DNA of 64,000 nucleotides from Selaginella moellendorffii (lineage: Eukaryota; Streptophyta; Lycopodiopsida; Selaginellales; Selaginellaceae), in the NCBI RefSeq assembly GCF_000143415.4, contig NW_003314303.1:565789-629788 (forward strand), read 5' to 3'. Both the position numbers and the translations under genes were made by a program. The notes under the pieces were generated by a model. It was not told the DNA's origin, did not search any database, and was given only the letters and a program-made list of their open reading frames with translations. This document shows, one piece after another, positions 34,401 through 47,300 of the stretch (positions are counted from its first letter, which is position 1; each line of letters opens with the position of its first letter).

Positions 34401-36208
34401 GTCATGGACTATGCTAACTCTACAAGTGGGAGAGTTAGTGATCGATGTTGGAATATTTTGAATCCTTATGGGATTATAAGGACATATATCAATCATTGAT
34501 GATTCTTCTTGTGCTTGTTATGATGTGAGTTACGTCTTGCTATAGATGGATTCATGGAGGATCGTTTGGTGATCACTTGTTGAGCATAACTTTGCTATGC
34601 TTAGCTTTTGGATTGATGCAAAAATGCTTTTCATTAGCTTTGGCATTATGGAGTTTAGCTTATGGATGTGTTGAGGAAGATGTTGTGGGTTGCATCACGA
34701 TTTCTTCTTTAGCATTGAAGTTAGCTTCTGTGAGACTTGTGATCATTAATAGGCAAGACTTGGCTATAGGCTTCTTCAAGCTTTTGGTTCTTTGAGTTTT
34801 ATGCTCATTGTTCCATTTGTTAGAAGTTGTTGGGGAAGGCATTTTGGCTTCTAACTTCGATGTTGAAGTTAGTATTTGCATCTAGCCATCATTGGTGATG
34901 ATTGACTATCATCTAGGATAATTGATTATCCTTGTCAAAAAGTTTTGCTTGATTATTGTTAGTATAGAATGGTTTGCCGTTCTTTGGGATGGTGGATTCC
35001 TTCTTAGACGATGATTATGCATCTCTTTATTGATGGGATGATTGATGATTTTTTATGATGGTTAGTTGTTCTCTTTGATGGCTTATGGCTTTTCGCAATA
35101 CCACATGTTCTTTGTGGTTTGCTTTGGATTGGTCTCTTGGGTTTGAGACATCAGTAGGATGTTGCTAACACTTACTTGAGCAACTCTGGTTTCTTGGTAT
35201 TGTTGATTGAGATCTATTCAGATTTGCTAGTGCAATAGTTGATATGAACAAGTGTTTGTTTGCTTTGCAAAATTCATTTTGATCTGTTGATTATTGCTTG
35301 AGTTAGTTCTAATAGATTCGGATGTTATGGCCTTCGGGTGCAACATTCACGAGCATTGTGCTTGTTACTTAATAATACTTTATGTTCTTTGGGTTGTGTT
35401 TTGTGAGTTGTTTGGCATACTATCTGCCATTTTCGATAGTTAAGTTTCATCATTGAGTTTCCTTGATGATCTACTTGCTATTGAATTTTGTTGGATGGTG
35501 ATTCCTATGTTTACCAATTATGATGATCTTGGTGGTTCCTATCTACAATACTACTAGTTTATCGGATGATAACTTGCTTAGAATACTTTTGTGTTCTACT
35601 CTAAGATATAATCACTAGTAATTAAGCTTCTTAGATATCATTGTCTCTGACTTTGATATTGTCCATCCATTAATCTTTGAGTTTGGGCCAGTATAGGCAG
35701 ACTGGCTTCGGCACTTTGTGTGCATGTTGAAATCTCTAGTCATGGGGTAGCTACTGTCGACTGGTCACATAACCCACCTCTTTGTCGATGTTCCTTATTC
35801 CGTTGAAAGGGTGTGACCGTGTAAACAACTCTAACTGCCTGTTTACAGTAGTCTATCTAAACCTTACCGACGAGTTTGGTTTCTTTGTTTAGGAGGGTTG
35901 GGGCCTTTGGCTTCTCTCTCTATGTTCCTGCGGGCAGGGGCATATCACACTTTTGTAGCTGGGTGACCCCCAGAGCAGCAAGGGTGGCTAACTTCGTTGG
36001 TCATTTCCTTGTCGGCGACGGCCGGAAGGTGTCTGAGCTGGTAGCGCATCCTCGTTAGACAAAGAGGTTGCTCCCTAACTCATTTAAGTTGGTGCATTTC
36101 TCACATAGTGTGAGTACCGTGAACTTTTTCTGGAGTTGTTTCCTTGGCGGTATTCTAGACTGGAGTATGCATCGACGAGGACGTTGATCTTCCCCAAGGG
36201 GGGGAGAG
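31450..36208. other. R1 interior, non-coding
   Basis: 4.76 kb, T- and G-rich on the plus strand, stops in all frames. It begins with the primer-binding site and ends with the polypurine tract. No RNA gene or promoter recognised. Confidence 0.8.
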
Positions 36209-37335
36209 TGTCGCGCATGTGACTTCGGGTATCGAAAGATACTTGTCGACCGGTCCTTACGGACACTCTTTCCTTACTGCCATGACGGCAAGAGGTCGGT
36301 ACTGCTGGTTCCCATCATTGGCCCCTCTTGTCCAAGTGTTAGTAAACTGGGCTTAGCATCTGTACTTAGCCAGATGGACATAAGGTAGGAACTCCTATGT
36401 GTTTCTAGCTGAGCATTCTCGGCCTGGCTTTTAGTTCTCTTTTGCTCTGTCTTGCACTGGCTTGGCTAGAACCCTCGCGTATTGAGATTGGTCCCTCAAT
36501 ATTGCTGGATGATAGCTTACCGTGTTTGCCAAACACCCTCGCTATCATGCCCTTTGTGTTAGTCTCATTTCAGTCCCAAATGCTATTTATGGAAAGTATC
36601 CAGATTTACTCATTTGGCATATCTACGGAATGCAGAGATCGGTCTGAACACAATGGTGTTCGTCCCATGTCCAAATTCGCAATCTAAGGACATTCCATAT
36701 TTAGCAAGTTTTGAGTTTGTCCTAGAGACTAACTCCTAATACTAAGGGAGGCTTGGGGTGAAAGCCCAAAGCATGTGTTCCTCAAGGGGGGGGGGCTATA
36801 GGGGGTTCCAAATGTATAGTAGGGATAGTGGGTAGGTCGGGCATGGCCGACCAACCTGAGGCATAGTCTAGCTGTCTTTGTTCTGCGTCCAGCTTGGGTC
36901 TAAGCCCAAGTTCCATTCCATGCTAGTTGGTGGAGTACCTATATCCTCGCGTTAGGCCACCGGTATGCCGAAATAGCACCAGACTTCATTTGGCTCCGTT
37001 TTGCGTGCTAGTCCTGGCATTGGGATGCTGGTTGCTCCAGGACTGTTCCAAGTCACTCCGGGCCCCTGTCCCTTTGCTCCTTGAGGTATATGCTCGAGAG
37101 TTGCTCCATGGTTCGGTTCCATCACTCCTTGGCTGTATGCTTGGGAGTTTGGCACCGTTCGTTCATTCAGTGGCCCAAGGCCCTGAACCTCAGGTTCCTA
37201 TGGACACGTGGCATGGACACGTGGCAGGACACGTGGCATCTGTCACGTGGCACAAAGAGGGTTTAGGTTCCGCTTTGTGGTGTTATCCTATGGTAGATCA
37301 CCATAGGATAAAGGGTCAAAACCACGTGCGCGACA
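36209..37335 (+). repeat. 3' LTR of nested R1
   Basis: Begins TGTCGCGCATGTGACTTCGG and ends CACGTGCGCGACA. Poly-G is 10 bases (36786-36795). A short stretch (CCCGCTTGCGTGCC) present in the 5' LTR near 30986 is missing here. Confidence 0.95.
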
Positions 37336-37340
37336 CAAAA

Positions 37341-40300
37341 TGTGCCATGCTAAAGTCGTGGGAAGGGTGTTCCCAAAAGAAAACAACTTTGAAACAAAGT
37401 TGTGTGTGACCTCTATGGTGCAGTGCTAACGGATGGTTGGCATGAGAAAGAGTGGTATTGGTCTTGGCAAAGACCTAGACACAAAAAAGAAGTGTCATAG
37501 AGGTAGGCTTGTGGAGTCGATGGTGTGGAGACACCAAATGTGCCAAGGTGTGATACCTTGAGGCTATGTTGGTGGGTTCATGAGAACCCCTTGCCAAAGG
37601 AATCCCAACGGAAATGGGAATGGCATAGCCTAAGTTGCAGAGCATGCAGTTGCAGTGTGGTGACCTAGATAATGATGGAGGTGTGGAAGCACCAGCAATG
37701 AGTTGTAGGACTTGACAACTATGAGGGAACTAAGCAAGGGGTGCAAAATAATTGGTTAAACGGGTAGAAGGTAGCTACCCAAGCCTTCTTAATGGCATAA
37801 GGAAATTGGATATACCCTTACGGGGGATAAGTTGCTTATGTTGCGACATAATAAGTCAATGTTATGAAAGGAAATACTCATTGTCAAGGAAGTTGTCATT
37901 GGGACACCCGAACACTCTAGAACACCAGGAGGTGGTGTTGGATGTCGCGAGGGCAATAGATAAGGCCCAAGGGACTAAGTCCCTAGTGAATGATGGATAG
38001 AAGGTGCTATCCAAATGTCCAAGGTGGTGGAGACAGGAGAAGACTGTCTACTCAAATTGAACAAAGCCAAAAATGGAATTTTGGCAAAGCTAGCGATGGG
38101 CATGTAAGGGCCCATAACCAACAACGTAATCCCGGTGTGTGGGATTATAGGGTGAGCATACCTGAATTGAGGAACCACTCCCTAGGCTATCGGGTAGGTT
38201 CGTTCCTAAGAATACTTGCTAAGGCATGATAGAAAGTGCAAAGCTATCCTCCTAGTCGGGAGGAGAATGACCGAAGGAAAGGTGTGAAGCCAAAAGCAAG
38301 TAGTAAGGGGATAGAACCAAACCATAGGAATCAAAGGGCATAACCAAGGGTAGTTATGCCAGCTGGGAGTGGAGAATCAAGTGGGGGCTCGAGGGTGTTG
38401 CCGCTAGCAACCGTGATGCCATGGAGAGTCTAAAATATGGAATTGTCCATGTTAGACTATATGGTAATTGGAAAGCTTGCAAAAAGGGAGGCCTTAGCAA
38501 GCTAAGGGACAGGGTTCTTTCAAGGTTCCCAAAGATGATTCTAGGTAGCTTAGTACCTAGAAAGGCCAAGTGTAAATGGTTCAAAGCACGCGCGAAATCA
38601 GAGTGGCGTAGCAGAAGTGTGGTCTTGAAGCTTGCCATGAGGCAAGGCTATCAAGGTTAGGGAAGTAGTTCCCGAGTGTTCAAAGAGAGGGCTTTGAACG
38701 AAAGTCGATGATCAAGGGCTTTCACGCTTGTGCGGGAATCATATTACAGTGGTCGGAGGACTTGCCAAAGCGAGATTGGCAAGTCAGGGGAACAAATACC
38801 CTAGTTGAAGGTGATAACTTCAAAAAGGGTGGGCCATGGGGCCAAGCATGGAGGAGTCCATGCATGATCACAGACTTGTCAAGTGAGAGGACTTGGCAAT
38901 GTGGAGGAATTAGGTTCCTAAGCTGTGATCTATAGCGCGCTTTGAGTATAAGTTGGTGCACCGGCGTGGGGAGTCACGCCAGGCATCCTGGGTGATGCCG
39001 TCTGTAGATGCATATACGAAGGTTGGGTTCGAGGCCCGACCCTCTAGTGCTTAAGTTCGAGTCCCAACTCACTAGGGCGTGGTGATGGTTTGGAATATGA
39101 GGACACTCATTTTTTGGTGGTCATGGACTCTCAGTGTGGAGATTGGTTTGGGCACACCGCTGAGCGAGGGATGCCTCGGAGTCATGATGCACGGTTAGAT
39201 TGCTTAGAGTGAAAGCTCAGCATATCTAACTTGAACACTTTGGTGCAAAAGGCACCAAGGACGTGGTGAATGAGATGGGGACACCCAGTCTCAGTTGCTA
39301 TGGATCCTTGGCCAGAAGGGCTAGCTTGGGTGCACCGCCAAGTGTGGGGGATGCCCCCGGGGTCATAGTCAACAACTTAGTAAAGTCTGGAAGACTTAAT
39401 TCCTATTGGTAGACCTATTAAAGGCTCAAGATGAGATCACTAGGTGATCTTATAGCTAAACAAGGACAAGGTCTTTGTTTGGGTTAAGGAATATGATTCC
39501 TAATTCAAAATGTTGATTTGAACTATTGATAAAGGTGTGGCTTGGTCAAGGTGACTAAGTGGGAAGGACACCTAAGGGAAATGAACTACTACAATACAAT
39601 GGTATTATGAGTTCAAGAAAATAGTCTCCAGAGACAGGCCCATGGGTGGGTCACAAGGTTGGGCTAGGAAGAGAGCCTAGAACAGTTGGGGAGACTTACT
39701 AGGGGTGAACACCCTAGTCTGGGCAAAGCAGATCCTTTGCTATGGAACCAAAAGAATACCTCAAGGAGAGAGGTAATGATCCTATGTTGCTTGGTGCAAC
39801 AATCCAAGGATAGGAGCAAAAGACGAGTGCCCATGATAGGGCCGTGAAATCCATTGGAAAGAATCCAAGTGGCAAAGTTAGCCAAGGGACACTCATGTGT
39901 TTGATGCTAACGGATTGCGGAAAAAGAAGTAGATTTCCAAGGATGGATTCCCAAGTGCTCCAATTTGGCAAAGGAAAGGCTCCAAGTGAGGGAGCAATTA
40001 AGTAGCCAAAAGATAGGGCTATGGACAGCCCTAGCACTAATAATGATAAATGGAACGTAATGCCAATGGTGGCACAAAAATAGAAAACAGGATGAGGGTG
40101 CCCTCGAGTAGAGAACTTCCTAGGAGGGGAAGTGGAGTTGCACAAAATGTGCAAGGCAAGGTGTTGGAGACACCTAGGAAATTGACTTCAAGAAGTCAAA
40201 AGTAAACGTCCCAAAATGCAAAAGTAGATCGATGGAATCTGTGACTACTCAAGAATGAGTAGTGGAATTAAGTTAGAGAGGGTGTCTCTAACGGGTTTAG

Positions 40301-40580
40301 CGAGAACTGAACCAATAAAAAGGAGCAAACCACCCCAGGTGGTCAAGTGAGTCTCTAAGTTGGAGAGACTATCCTCCTTAGAGGATGGGCAAGGCATGGT
40401 GAGCCTTTGGTGTCAAACCATTGACGAACATGGAGAAGGCATGGTGAGCCTTCAATGTCAAACCATTGACAAATATTGGCTAGGTGCCAAGGATGGAAAT
40501 GGTAACACATGCTGGTGTTACTTTATAAAATGGTTTACCGTTCGATGAGGACATCGAACTTCGTCTATGGGTGGTGGAGT
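37341..40580. other. R2 interior, right part, non-coding
   Basis: 3.2 kb without recognisable protein motifs. At 39021-39070 two adjacent tRNA T-arm-like sequences occur (GTTGGGTTCGAGGCCCGAC and AAGTTCGAGTCCCAACT). It ends in a purine-rich stretch before the 3' LTR at 40581. Confidence 0.6.
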
Positions 40581-42154
40581 TGTGAGACACAAAATCCCTA
40601 GGCCCCAAAGTGGAGCCGGAAAGGGTGCCACATGGTAGTGGCCGAAACGAAAGCCCAAACGAGTGTAACACGTTTGGACTAAAAGCTCTGACTTGGAAGG
40701 TCGAGAGCGGGAGTGGAACTCCCAACAAAGTGCTCAAGGAGCGAGCACGAAGCGAGCAATAAGCAACGCTCCAAAAAGGGACCCAAAAAGGACCAACACA
40801 TGACACGTGGAAGTGTCTGAGATGGAGTCTGAGATGGAGTCCGAGGTGGACCGAGATGGAGTCCGAGATGGACCGAGATGGAGTCCGAGATGGAGTCCGA
40901 GATGGACCGAGACGGAGCCCGAGATGGAGTCCGAGATGGAGTCCGAGAAGGACCCAAGATGGAGTCCAAGGTCGAGACAGAGACCGGGACCAAGACCGAG
41001 ACCGAGACCGAGACCGGGACCGGGACCGAGACCGAGACCGGGACCGAGACCGAGACCGAGACCGGGACCGAGGCCAAGGCTGAGACCGAGCCCGAGCCCG
41101 AGTCCGAGTCCGAGTCCGAGTCCGAGTCCTAGTTCGAGTCCGAGTTTGAGTCTGAGAGGGTGAAAGCCCAAAGCGTTCGTCTCCCAGACCCTGGGGGGTT
41201 TGGTGAGCTCCAAAAGTATAGTGAGGGGGAGGACTGTAGTGGAGCCAGTTTGGCCAGAAAAGGCCAGTTTGGCCCAGGAAGGCCAGACCCAGTGTTGGGT
41301 GATGAGCTGACCACTGGGAAGTCCAAGACTAGAGTGAACATAGACTGACAAGCGGGGTAGCTTGGTGAAGTGTTCAAGAGCCGGCTCTAGTTCCCCCGGG
41401 AGATCGACTGGCCGATGCTCCCAGTCCAAGTGTGGGTGGCACTACCTACTTGGATACCAGGTGTGGCTCAACGGAACCTCGCTCTAAGCCCATGGCTAGA
41501 GCACATAAAGGCGAAAGGCGGGGAGAGTACCCAGGTGGCTCGCATAAGGCCACGGTGTTCCGAAATGTTGTCCCAAAGGCCCAGACTGTGAAAAGGAAGA
41601 GGAGCAGTCCTCTGGGGTAGTGACCAAGGACACAGTCGTGTGGTGAGGAAGTCCCAGAGGACCGTGAGACCTAATGGTCGGGCCGGTGGGCAACTCGATT
41701 CAGTGGTAGTGTTGGTGAACACAGCCGTGGGCAGAAAGGGACTTGGTGGGGATCAGAAAAGGGATATTGGGGAAGGCTATTCCCCTTGTCGGTGGGCATC
41801 CTAAGGATGCTAAGGAGTGGATCTGGGACGACCACTCATGGATGGTTGGCCCAGTCTTGGAGAGACAAGACTATGTTGCAAGTGGTATTGGACTACCAAT
41901 GCAGCAAAGGTGATTGGGCATGGCCTTAGCGTAACAGGCTGCTATGTCAGTGGTACCTTTGAGTGTCGGTCATGGGATTGGACACGTGGAGCACTTGGAC
42001 CAGGTGCAAGGGTTGAGTGGCATGGATGCCATTCTTGGGGCTAGCAAGTCCCAAGTCCTGAATTGGACTTATGGAGGTTGTGAATGAGACTCCTCCAAGT
42101 GGTCGGAGGTGTGGTTAAGTGACTAAAATAGAATAGAAAAATTAGTCGCTTACA
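40581..42154 (+). repeat. 3' LTR of R2
   Basis: 1,574 bp. Its tandem array (40815-41158) is shorter than that of the 5' LTR; the remainder is nearly the same. Confidence 0.9.
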
Positions 42155-42699
42155 CTTGGGTGATGCCGAAGGGGCCACCCCAAGAAGTGCTCAAGAGCAA
42201 CTCCTGCTCCCAGAAGGGAAATCGACTACGGTGCTCCTAGCTCTTGTGGAGTGGTGCCCCACTTGAGTACCTTATGGCTCATTAGTCCTTGCCCTTCCTA
42301 GGGGCTTGGGCCTTCCCTTTGGGATGGAAGTGGGGGAGTAGGAGTACCTACACCAGGCCGTTAGGCCATGGTGTTTGCCCCTGGTATCCCGAAGCACGTG
42401 CTTCACCCAAGGCTTGGGATTTAGAGGGTCCCATGAACAAGTCTTGTTGTACCAAGGGATGCAAGGAACTTAGAGGCTTGGTGTGCTTGGTTGCTTATGT
42501 CTGTGAAGAGTGTAGCCGAACCTTAAGTCCAATCTAACTCAGGGAGGGGGATTGGGAGAGATTGGGAATTTGTGGATGGATGGCTAACGCTCCGTTGCTT
42601 GTGCAGTGAATAGCTAAAGCCAAGTAGGACCAAGTAGGAATTGGTACAATAGGCGGCAACCTTGGCGAGGGAACTTAGCTAAGCCCAAAGCAGTGTCGG
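42155..42699 (+). mobile_element. Right part of R3 LTR
   Basis: Continues the R3 LTR after R2: GGGTGATGCCGAAGGGG, then CTCAAGAGCAACTCCTG and CTCATTAGTCCTTG parallel, at lower identity, the corresponding part of the R2 LTR (TTCAAGAGCCGGC and onward). This shows R2 inserted into a pre-existing related LTR. The 3' border was not found. Confidence 0.65.
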
Positions 42700-43790
42700 T
42701 TGGTTAGACGAGGTAAGTTGGCAAATTGGAAAAGAAAAATTTATGGCTTACATTATACCATATTGCAAGCTTGTAAGCTATGGTTTCTATGTACATACCA
42801 TTATTTGCGGGGCAACTCATTATATTGTAGCTTGCGAGCTAGCTACCTCCAAAGAATCCCATGCAATATTCAACACATATGCACAGGCTATTCATCAATT
42901 TGGAAGGCCTAAGCGCATCCAGAGCAACAATGCTCCAGAGCATAATGAGGTTGAGAGGGATATGATCTGCTGTTGGGGTCCTGCAGCTAGGAGCTTCATA
43001 CGTGGGACATCAATACATAACCAGGTACTCACAACGTTAGAGTTTTTCCAAATAAGGACTCATAGGACTAAATCAAATTTGTTTTGCAGTGCATAGAGCA
43101 TTTGTGGAGAGAGCTCTTTGAGTGCGTGGTGTGGTTTTATAAGCACCTTTTTGAGTCCATGGAAGATATAGGAATTCTCGATGCATCTAATCCATGGCAC
43201 AACCAAAGTCTATGTTGTGTCTTTGCTCCATACCTCAAGAAGGATATTTCAGACTGGTTGCAACCTGAAACCTCCATGAGGTCCATCAGTATCGATGTGG
43301 TGATTACTTCAAACCATCTCATGTTCCTACAAACTTATTTCAACTAATGGAACAAGAGCTTGGGTAAGAATTTTGGTAATGTTACAGAATTCTTGATAAA
43401 TTGTGCTTTTGTAGGATTATACCAGCTGTTGGTGGAAAAGATATTGAAGACTTTCCTGGACCATTTCTCTCCAATGTCGAAGGTGCAACTTTATCAGAGG
43501 TAATCTTTAGAGCAAGAATAGAATAATTTCTTTAAATCTATTTTGTTATGCTTGGCTACCTTACAGACTCTTAGCACTATTCGAAACTAGGCATTTTTTA
43601 TGCATCGGGAGGGACTCAACTTAGATGAGCAATATCTACTTCATTTGGATCTAATAATGGAATGTGCAATGGTTGATGTTGTGGTTGTAGATCTACCACT
43701 TTACATCGAGAGTGCCTTGCCTACAGCAACACCAATGAAGCGACGAGCTTTGAAAAAATTATACTTGGCCATACTCAAAGAAAATTGAGT
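42700..43790 (+). pseudogene. DDE integrase-like gene remnant of an uncommon transposon type
   Basis: Spliced fragments give KLANWKRKIYG, then VHTIICGATHYIVACELA and HQFGRPKRIQSNNAPEHNEV. A small intron follows (about 43023-43089), then IEHLWRELFECVVWFYKHL and LDASNPWHNQSLCCVFAPYL. The order and wording match integrase core (rve-like) proteins known as uncharacterised genes in fish, sponges and basidiomycetes, with RSDxGGEN and a short IERLWR motif. Here the second catalytic Asp is Asn (SNNAPEHN); the Glu in IEHLWREL remains. A frameshift lies near 43270. Further exons lead to an in-frame TAG (43588-43590) and end about 43787. Not functional as it stands. It is the first part of a unit continued at 44.4-47.7 kb. 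Confidence 0.6.
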
Positions 43791-44370
43791 GTTCTTTAGT
43801 GTACATTTCAAATTTAAATTCAATTCTTGATTTGTTCAATTTTAGGGTTCCTATGTTCGGGATTAGGGTTTACACCAAGTCCCACCAATATTAATTGTGC
43901 CTTGGATACAGGGCAATTTCATTTTATGACATGATTTTGTCGATGGTTCGTTTGTTCTTTCAATCAATTCGCGTCATCTAACTGGAGGCAAGGCTTTTAG
44001 TGCACACTCCCCCGATCGCAGGACCACCGCCAAGCAAGAGCACCACAGCTGTGATGGTGGGTAGCTTCTCCTCAATCAGGTTTGCATAACCAATCCCTTG
44101 TGGTTTCTAGGCTTGAAGAAAGAATGCTGCACACCTCAACAGCAGTAAACACTATGTAGGAAACACCTCGCGAGCATGCAGCCAAGCACTTGATGTTCCA
44201 CAATCGGTACAGCCAACAATCCCGTGAGACACACGCCAGCCACTTGATTTTCCAAGCTCCGCAGCAGGGACATCAACTCCAACAACATCCCATCCACAGC
44301 TCCCAACTGCATTTGAGCAAGCAGAGCACCGCCTAATATTGCATACATTGCAACATATGCAGAACCTCCA
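43791..44370. other. Spacer between integrase-like and HECT-like parts
   Basis: No supported exon. A minus-strand open frame (44489-44136) has no recognisable domain. Confidence 0.4.
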
Positions 44371-47300
44371 ACATGTTTCGTTCTCCTCGCCTTCCTTGGA
44401 AAGTAGCAGCCCGAGCGTTTGAAATGAGCAAGTCCAGACACCTTATGCCCATGGTGTTGTCCTATCTGAAATGCTGCCACCAACACCAACTACAGGATGT
44501 GCTCACAGAACCCCATATAGTGCCACTGCTACCAGCCCTGCAACTCCACCAGCTGTTACAACTCTCGCAACTCCATCTATCGGTACAAGTGCTAGTACTT
44601 GGCCATCTACCTCCCGAAGTAACAAGCAGTCTAGCTCAGTAAGTTTTTCATTTGTACCCATTTTTTTTTTCCATGTGTTTTTTTGCGTAGGGTGAGTTGA
44701 CAATGCTGCCACACCAACGAGCTTATAGTTCCCTATCAGTATTCCACAACTACTCCCAAGGATTGATATTATCATCTAGTGGAGCTTCGACATCCATATA
44801 TGTTCAAGCTAACCCTCAAGGCAGACTGCCATGTGAGCCACAGGTATAACATAACCCCATGCACTCTTCATTTTTTTCTTCTTTGGATTTGTTTAACTCA
44901 TTTTTGTTTCATTGTGCTAGATTCTCTCACCTCTTGTGGCTGCAGTGCACACCTATGCCAATAACAATCGGCAATCTTATCTTGTTGTCGTGGCAGTCGA
45001 TCCAATGTCATTGGTGGGATGTCATCTACAACACCCTTGGAGCACTTGAGGAAAAAGATGTTCGTGAATGTAAGTCAATTTTTTTTTTAAGTTCCCTCCT
45101 CACAAATATATTTTGTGGTCTTTGCAGTTGTAGTTGTTACAAATACCTTAATTGCAAATGATGATCCCTTGGTGATAGAGCCATTTCTCCCAAAGCTAGC
45201 CACGCAGGAACCAAACCAAAACAAGAATAATGAAGATGAAGACTCTACGGATGAAGAGGACATTCTTCCATTACTGGAAGAAACTCTCCCCACACAAGAC
45301 AACATGGACATTACCAAAGTCGAAGAATAAAGTGATGGTGGGGATGAATTGCACCAAGGATCTCCAAAGACATCTTTATTACCAAAGATAGTGGCTCCAG
45401 GCCATGCGGCCGGTAAGAAGCATTAATATAAATAAATATTTTCTTTATTTTCTAATTTCTGAGTGTAGATAGGCCAATGGTAGTGTATGATAGTGATGGC
45501 GGAGGCCTTGAGACCATGGTGTGCCTCCACCCCCCTTTCTAGAGGGAAGTAGCTCTACTCCTCTTACTCTTATGGAGTTGCTTGACAACTTTTCTACAGT
45601 AGAGTAAGATAATTGAAAATTGTGCCATTCAAAATTGAACTAACGTTTGCATGTAGATTGTTGGAGCGTCAATAAAGATGGATTGATACCACCAATGCAT
45701 TTAATGAAGTTGTTCAGTTAACCACTCAGGATAGTGCCAACTTTATCATGCTGCAACATGAGGAGGTTTCTACCTTATAGGATGCCACCACAGCCCTTGA
45801 GGTGAGGGCACAGGGGGATGCTGAAGTTCTCTCACAGATGCAGTGGCTGAAACACAAGCTTCTTAGTTGCTTTGGCGTGGAAGCACAAGTGACGAGGAGA
45901 TACTAGACATTGTTGTTAGACACCCTGAGTTCCATTGGGCTGGCGGTGAAATATTTCTTCGGCACGTGTTTTTCAGCCAAGCCATGCCTCATTGGCAAGA
46001 TTGGGAGAGTATTTTCCTTAAGCTTGGCCTTTCAAAAGCACAGTGACAACACAATCTAACAACTCCTTACTGAAGTAAGTATCAATGTGCCTCCTTCAAT
46101 TGTTGAGTCCACAATAGCATGGTTCATTGAGAAGAGGTACATATATCTATTTCTTAGCACTTAGTACCATCTTATGGTTTTGTGCAGGGACCTACGTAGG
46201 AATTGGGCCTGCACAAATTCATGCTGAAGAATAAAAATGGGCCTTATTTTTGCATCGAGAAGGCCATGCTTTGGCCATACAGACTTGCTCGTACACGTTT
46301 GAGGCCGTCTTGCATTCTGGTAAGCAATGGATTGCTTATGAATTGGAGTTCCCTTACTTGTCCTTCTAGATTGCACCAAACAATGAATTCAGTTGTTTCC
46401 AATTCCTTCAACACTAATCTCCGCACAGGAATTACAAATTGGTTTATGCGTCTGAGATTGGAGGAGCTTTGGTGTGGGAGGAATCCACAATAGATGCAGG
46501 TGGGCCACATGCAAAAGCCATTAGGGAGGCTGTTCGCCAGATTCCAAGATCGGTAAGTCTAATTTTCATTTGGCTCACTAGAGTAACTTTGTGTTACAGA
46601 TGCGTGGACTGTTTGTGCTTAGGGAAGGAGCTACATATTGGCATCCCAGGATGCCAATGCATTCTAGGACGTTGCAACAAGAAGAGCGGGATGTGGTAAG
46701 TTAAGTTTAAATCACAAGTTTTATATGCTCCTCATTTCTATATGCACAGGCTATCTTTGTGGGATGGTTGCTATTCCAAGCATTCAAATGTAATGCATAG
46801 GTATCTTGTGGGTGTACAATTGCAACATTGGCAATTGCAACTAGAGAGGTTCCAAATGAGAATGACCGACGACTTGCCCGAGGAGGACTATATGAGATGG
46901 GCCTCAAGGCATATGCGCTGCATATTTGGAATGCACTCAACCAATTGCGAGGTGCATCAAGCCTAAAAGAGGAGGGCGATCAGCACAAGTCTGTGGATTC
47001 CATCCTAAAGAACTTGCAATTACCAACTACAACGCAGTGCTTGAGTCTAGACTCACCGAATTTGGTGAAGGTTATGAGCAGGCTGTGGAGGTATGCGTGG
47101 CTGCAGTGGTTTGGCATTAACTATTCATCGAGCCAAATGTAGTGGGAGACTTACTCCGAGATGGCTTCCAACACTCAATACGCATGGAAGCTCACCAGAG
47201 GCCTTACAAGAGTCTACATTGCTAAGTGGGCTTTCACTCATTGGAACAGATGCTTTGTTACAGGTCTTCCAGGTAAGGATGATCATTCCTCCCGCGGAGT

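Larger units (their letters stand above)
30316..37335 (+). mobile_element. R1 LTR retroelement, complete but non-coding (LARD-like)
   Basis: LTRs are at 30316-31449 (1,134 bp) and 36209-37335 (1,127 bp), with target duplication CAAAA at 30311-30315 and 37336-37340. TGGTATCAGAGG (initiator tRNA-Met primer site) starts at 31452, two bases after the LTR end. A polypurine tract AAGGGGGGGAGAG ends at 36208. The 4.76-kb interior has no open frame longer than about 75 codons and no retroviral motif, so it is a large non-autonomous derivative. Solo or partial R1 LTRs at 1, 12355, 17335 and 58830 show that the family is active or recently was. The 5' LTR starts TATCGC instead of TGTCGC. Confidence 0.95.
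27771..42154 (+). mobile_element. R2 LTR retroelement, non-coding (LARD-like), carrying a nested R1 element
   Basis: LTRs are at 27771-29456 and 40581-42154, both starting TGTGAGACACAAAATCCC and ending AGTCGCTTACA, with target duplication CTTGG at 27766-27770 and 42155-42159. A primer-binding site TGGTATCGGAG starts two to three bases after the 5' LTR (initiator tRNA-Met type). A purine-rich stretch (GGGTGGTGGAG) precedes the 3' LTR. Without the nested R1 element its interior is about 4.1 kb (29457-30315 and 37341-40580). It has no gag, protease, RT or integrase motif on either strand, so it must have moved with proteins supplied in trans. Confidence 0.9.

Noticed and set aside
39021-39070. 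tRNA gene
   Set aside because: Only T-arm-like pieces; no acceptor stem, anticodon arm or A box could be fitted.
44136-44489. 117-codon minus-strand open frame
   Set aside because: Overlaps plus-strand exons of the HECT-like remnant and has no recognisable motif.
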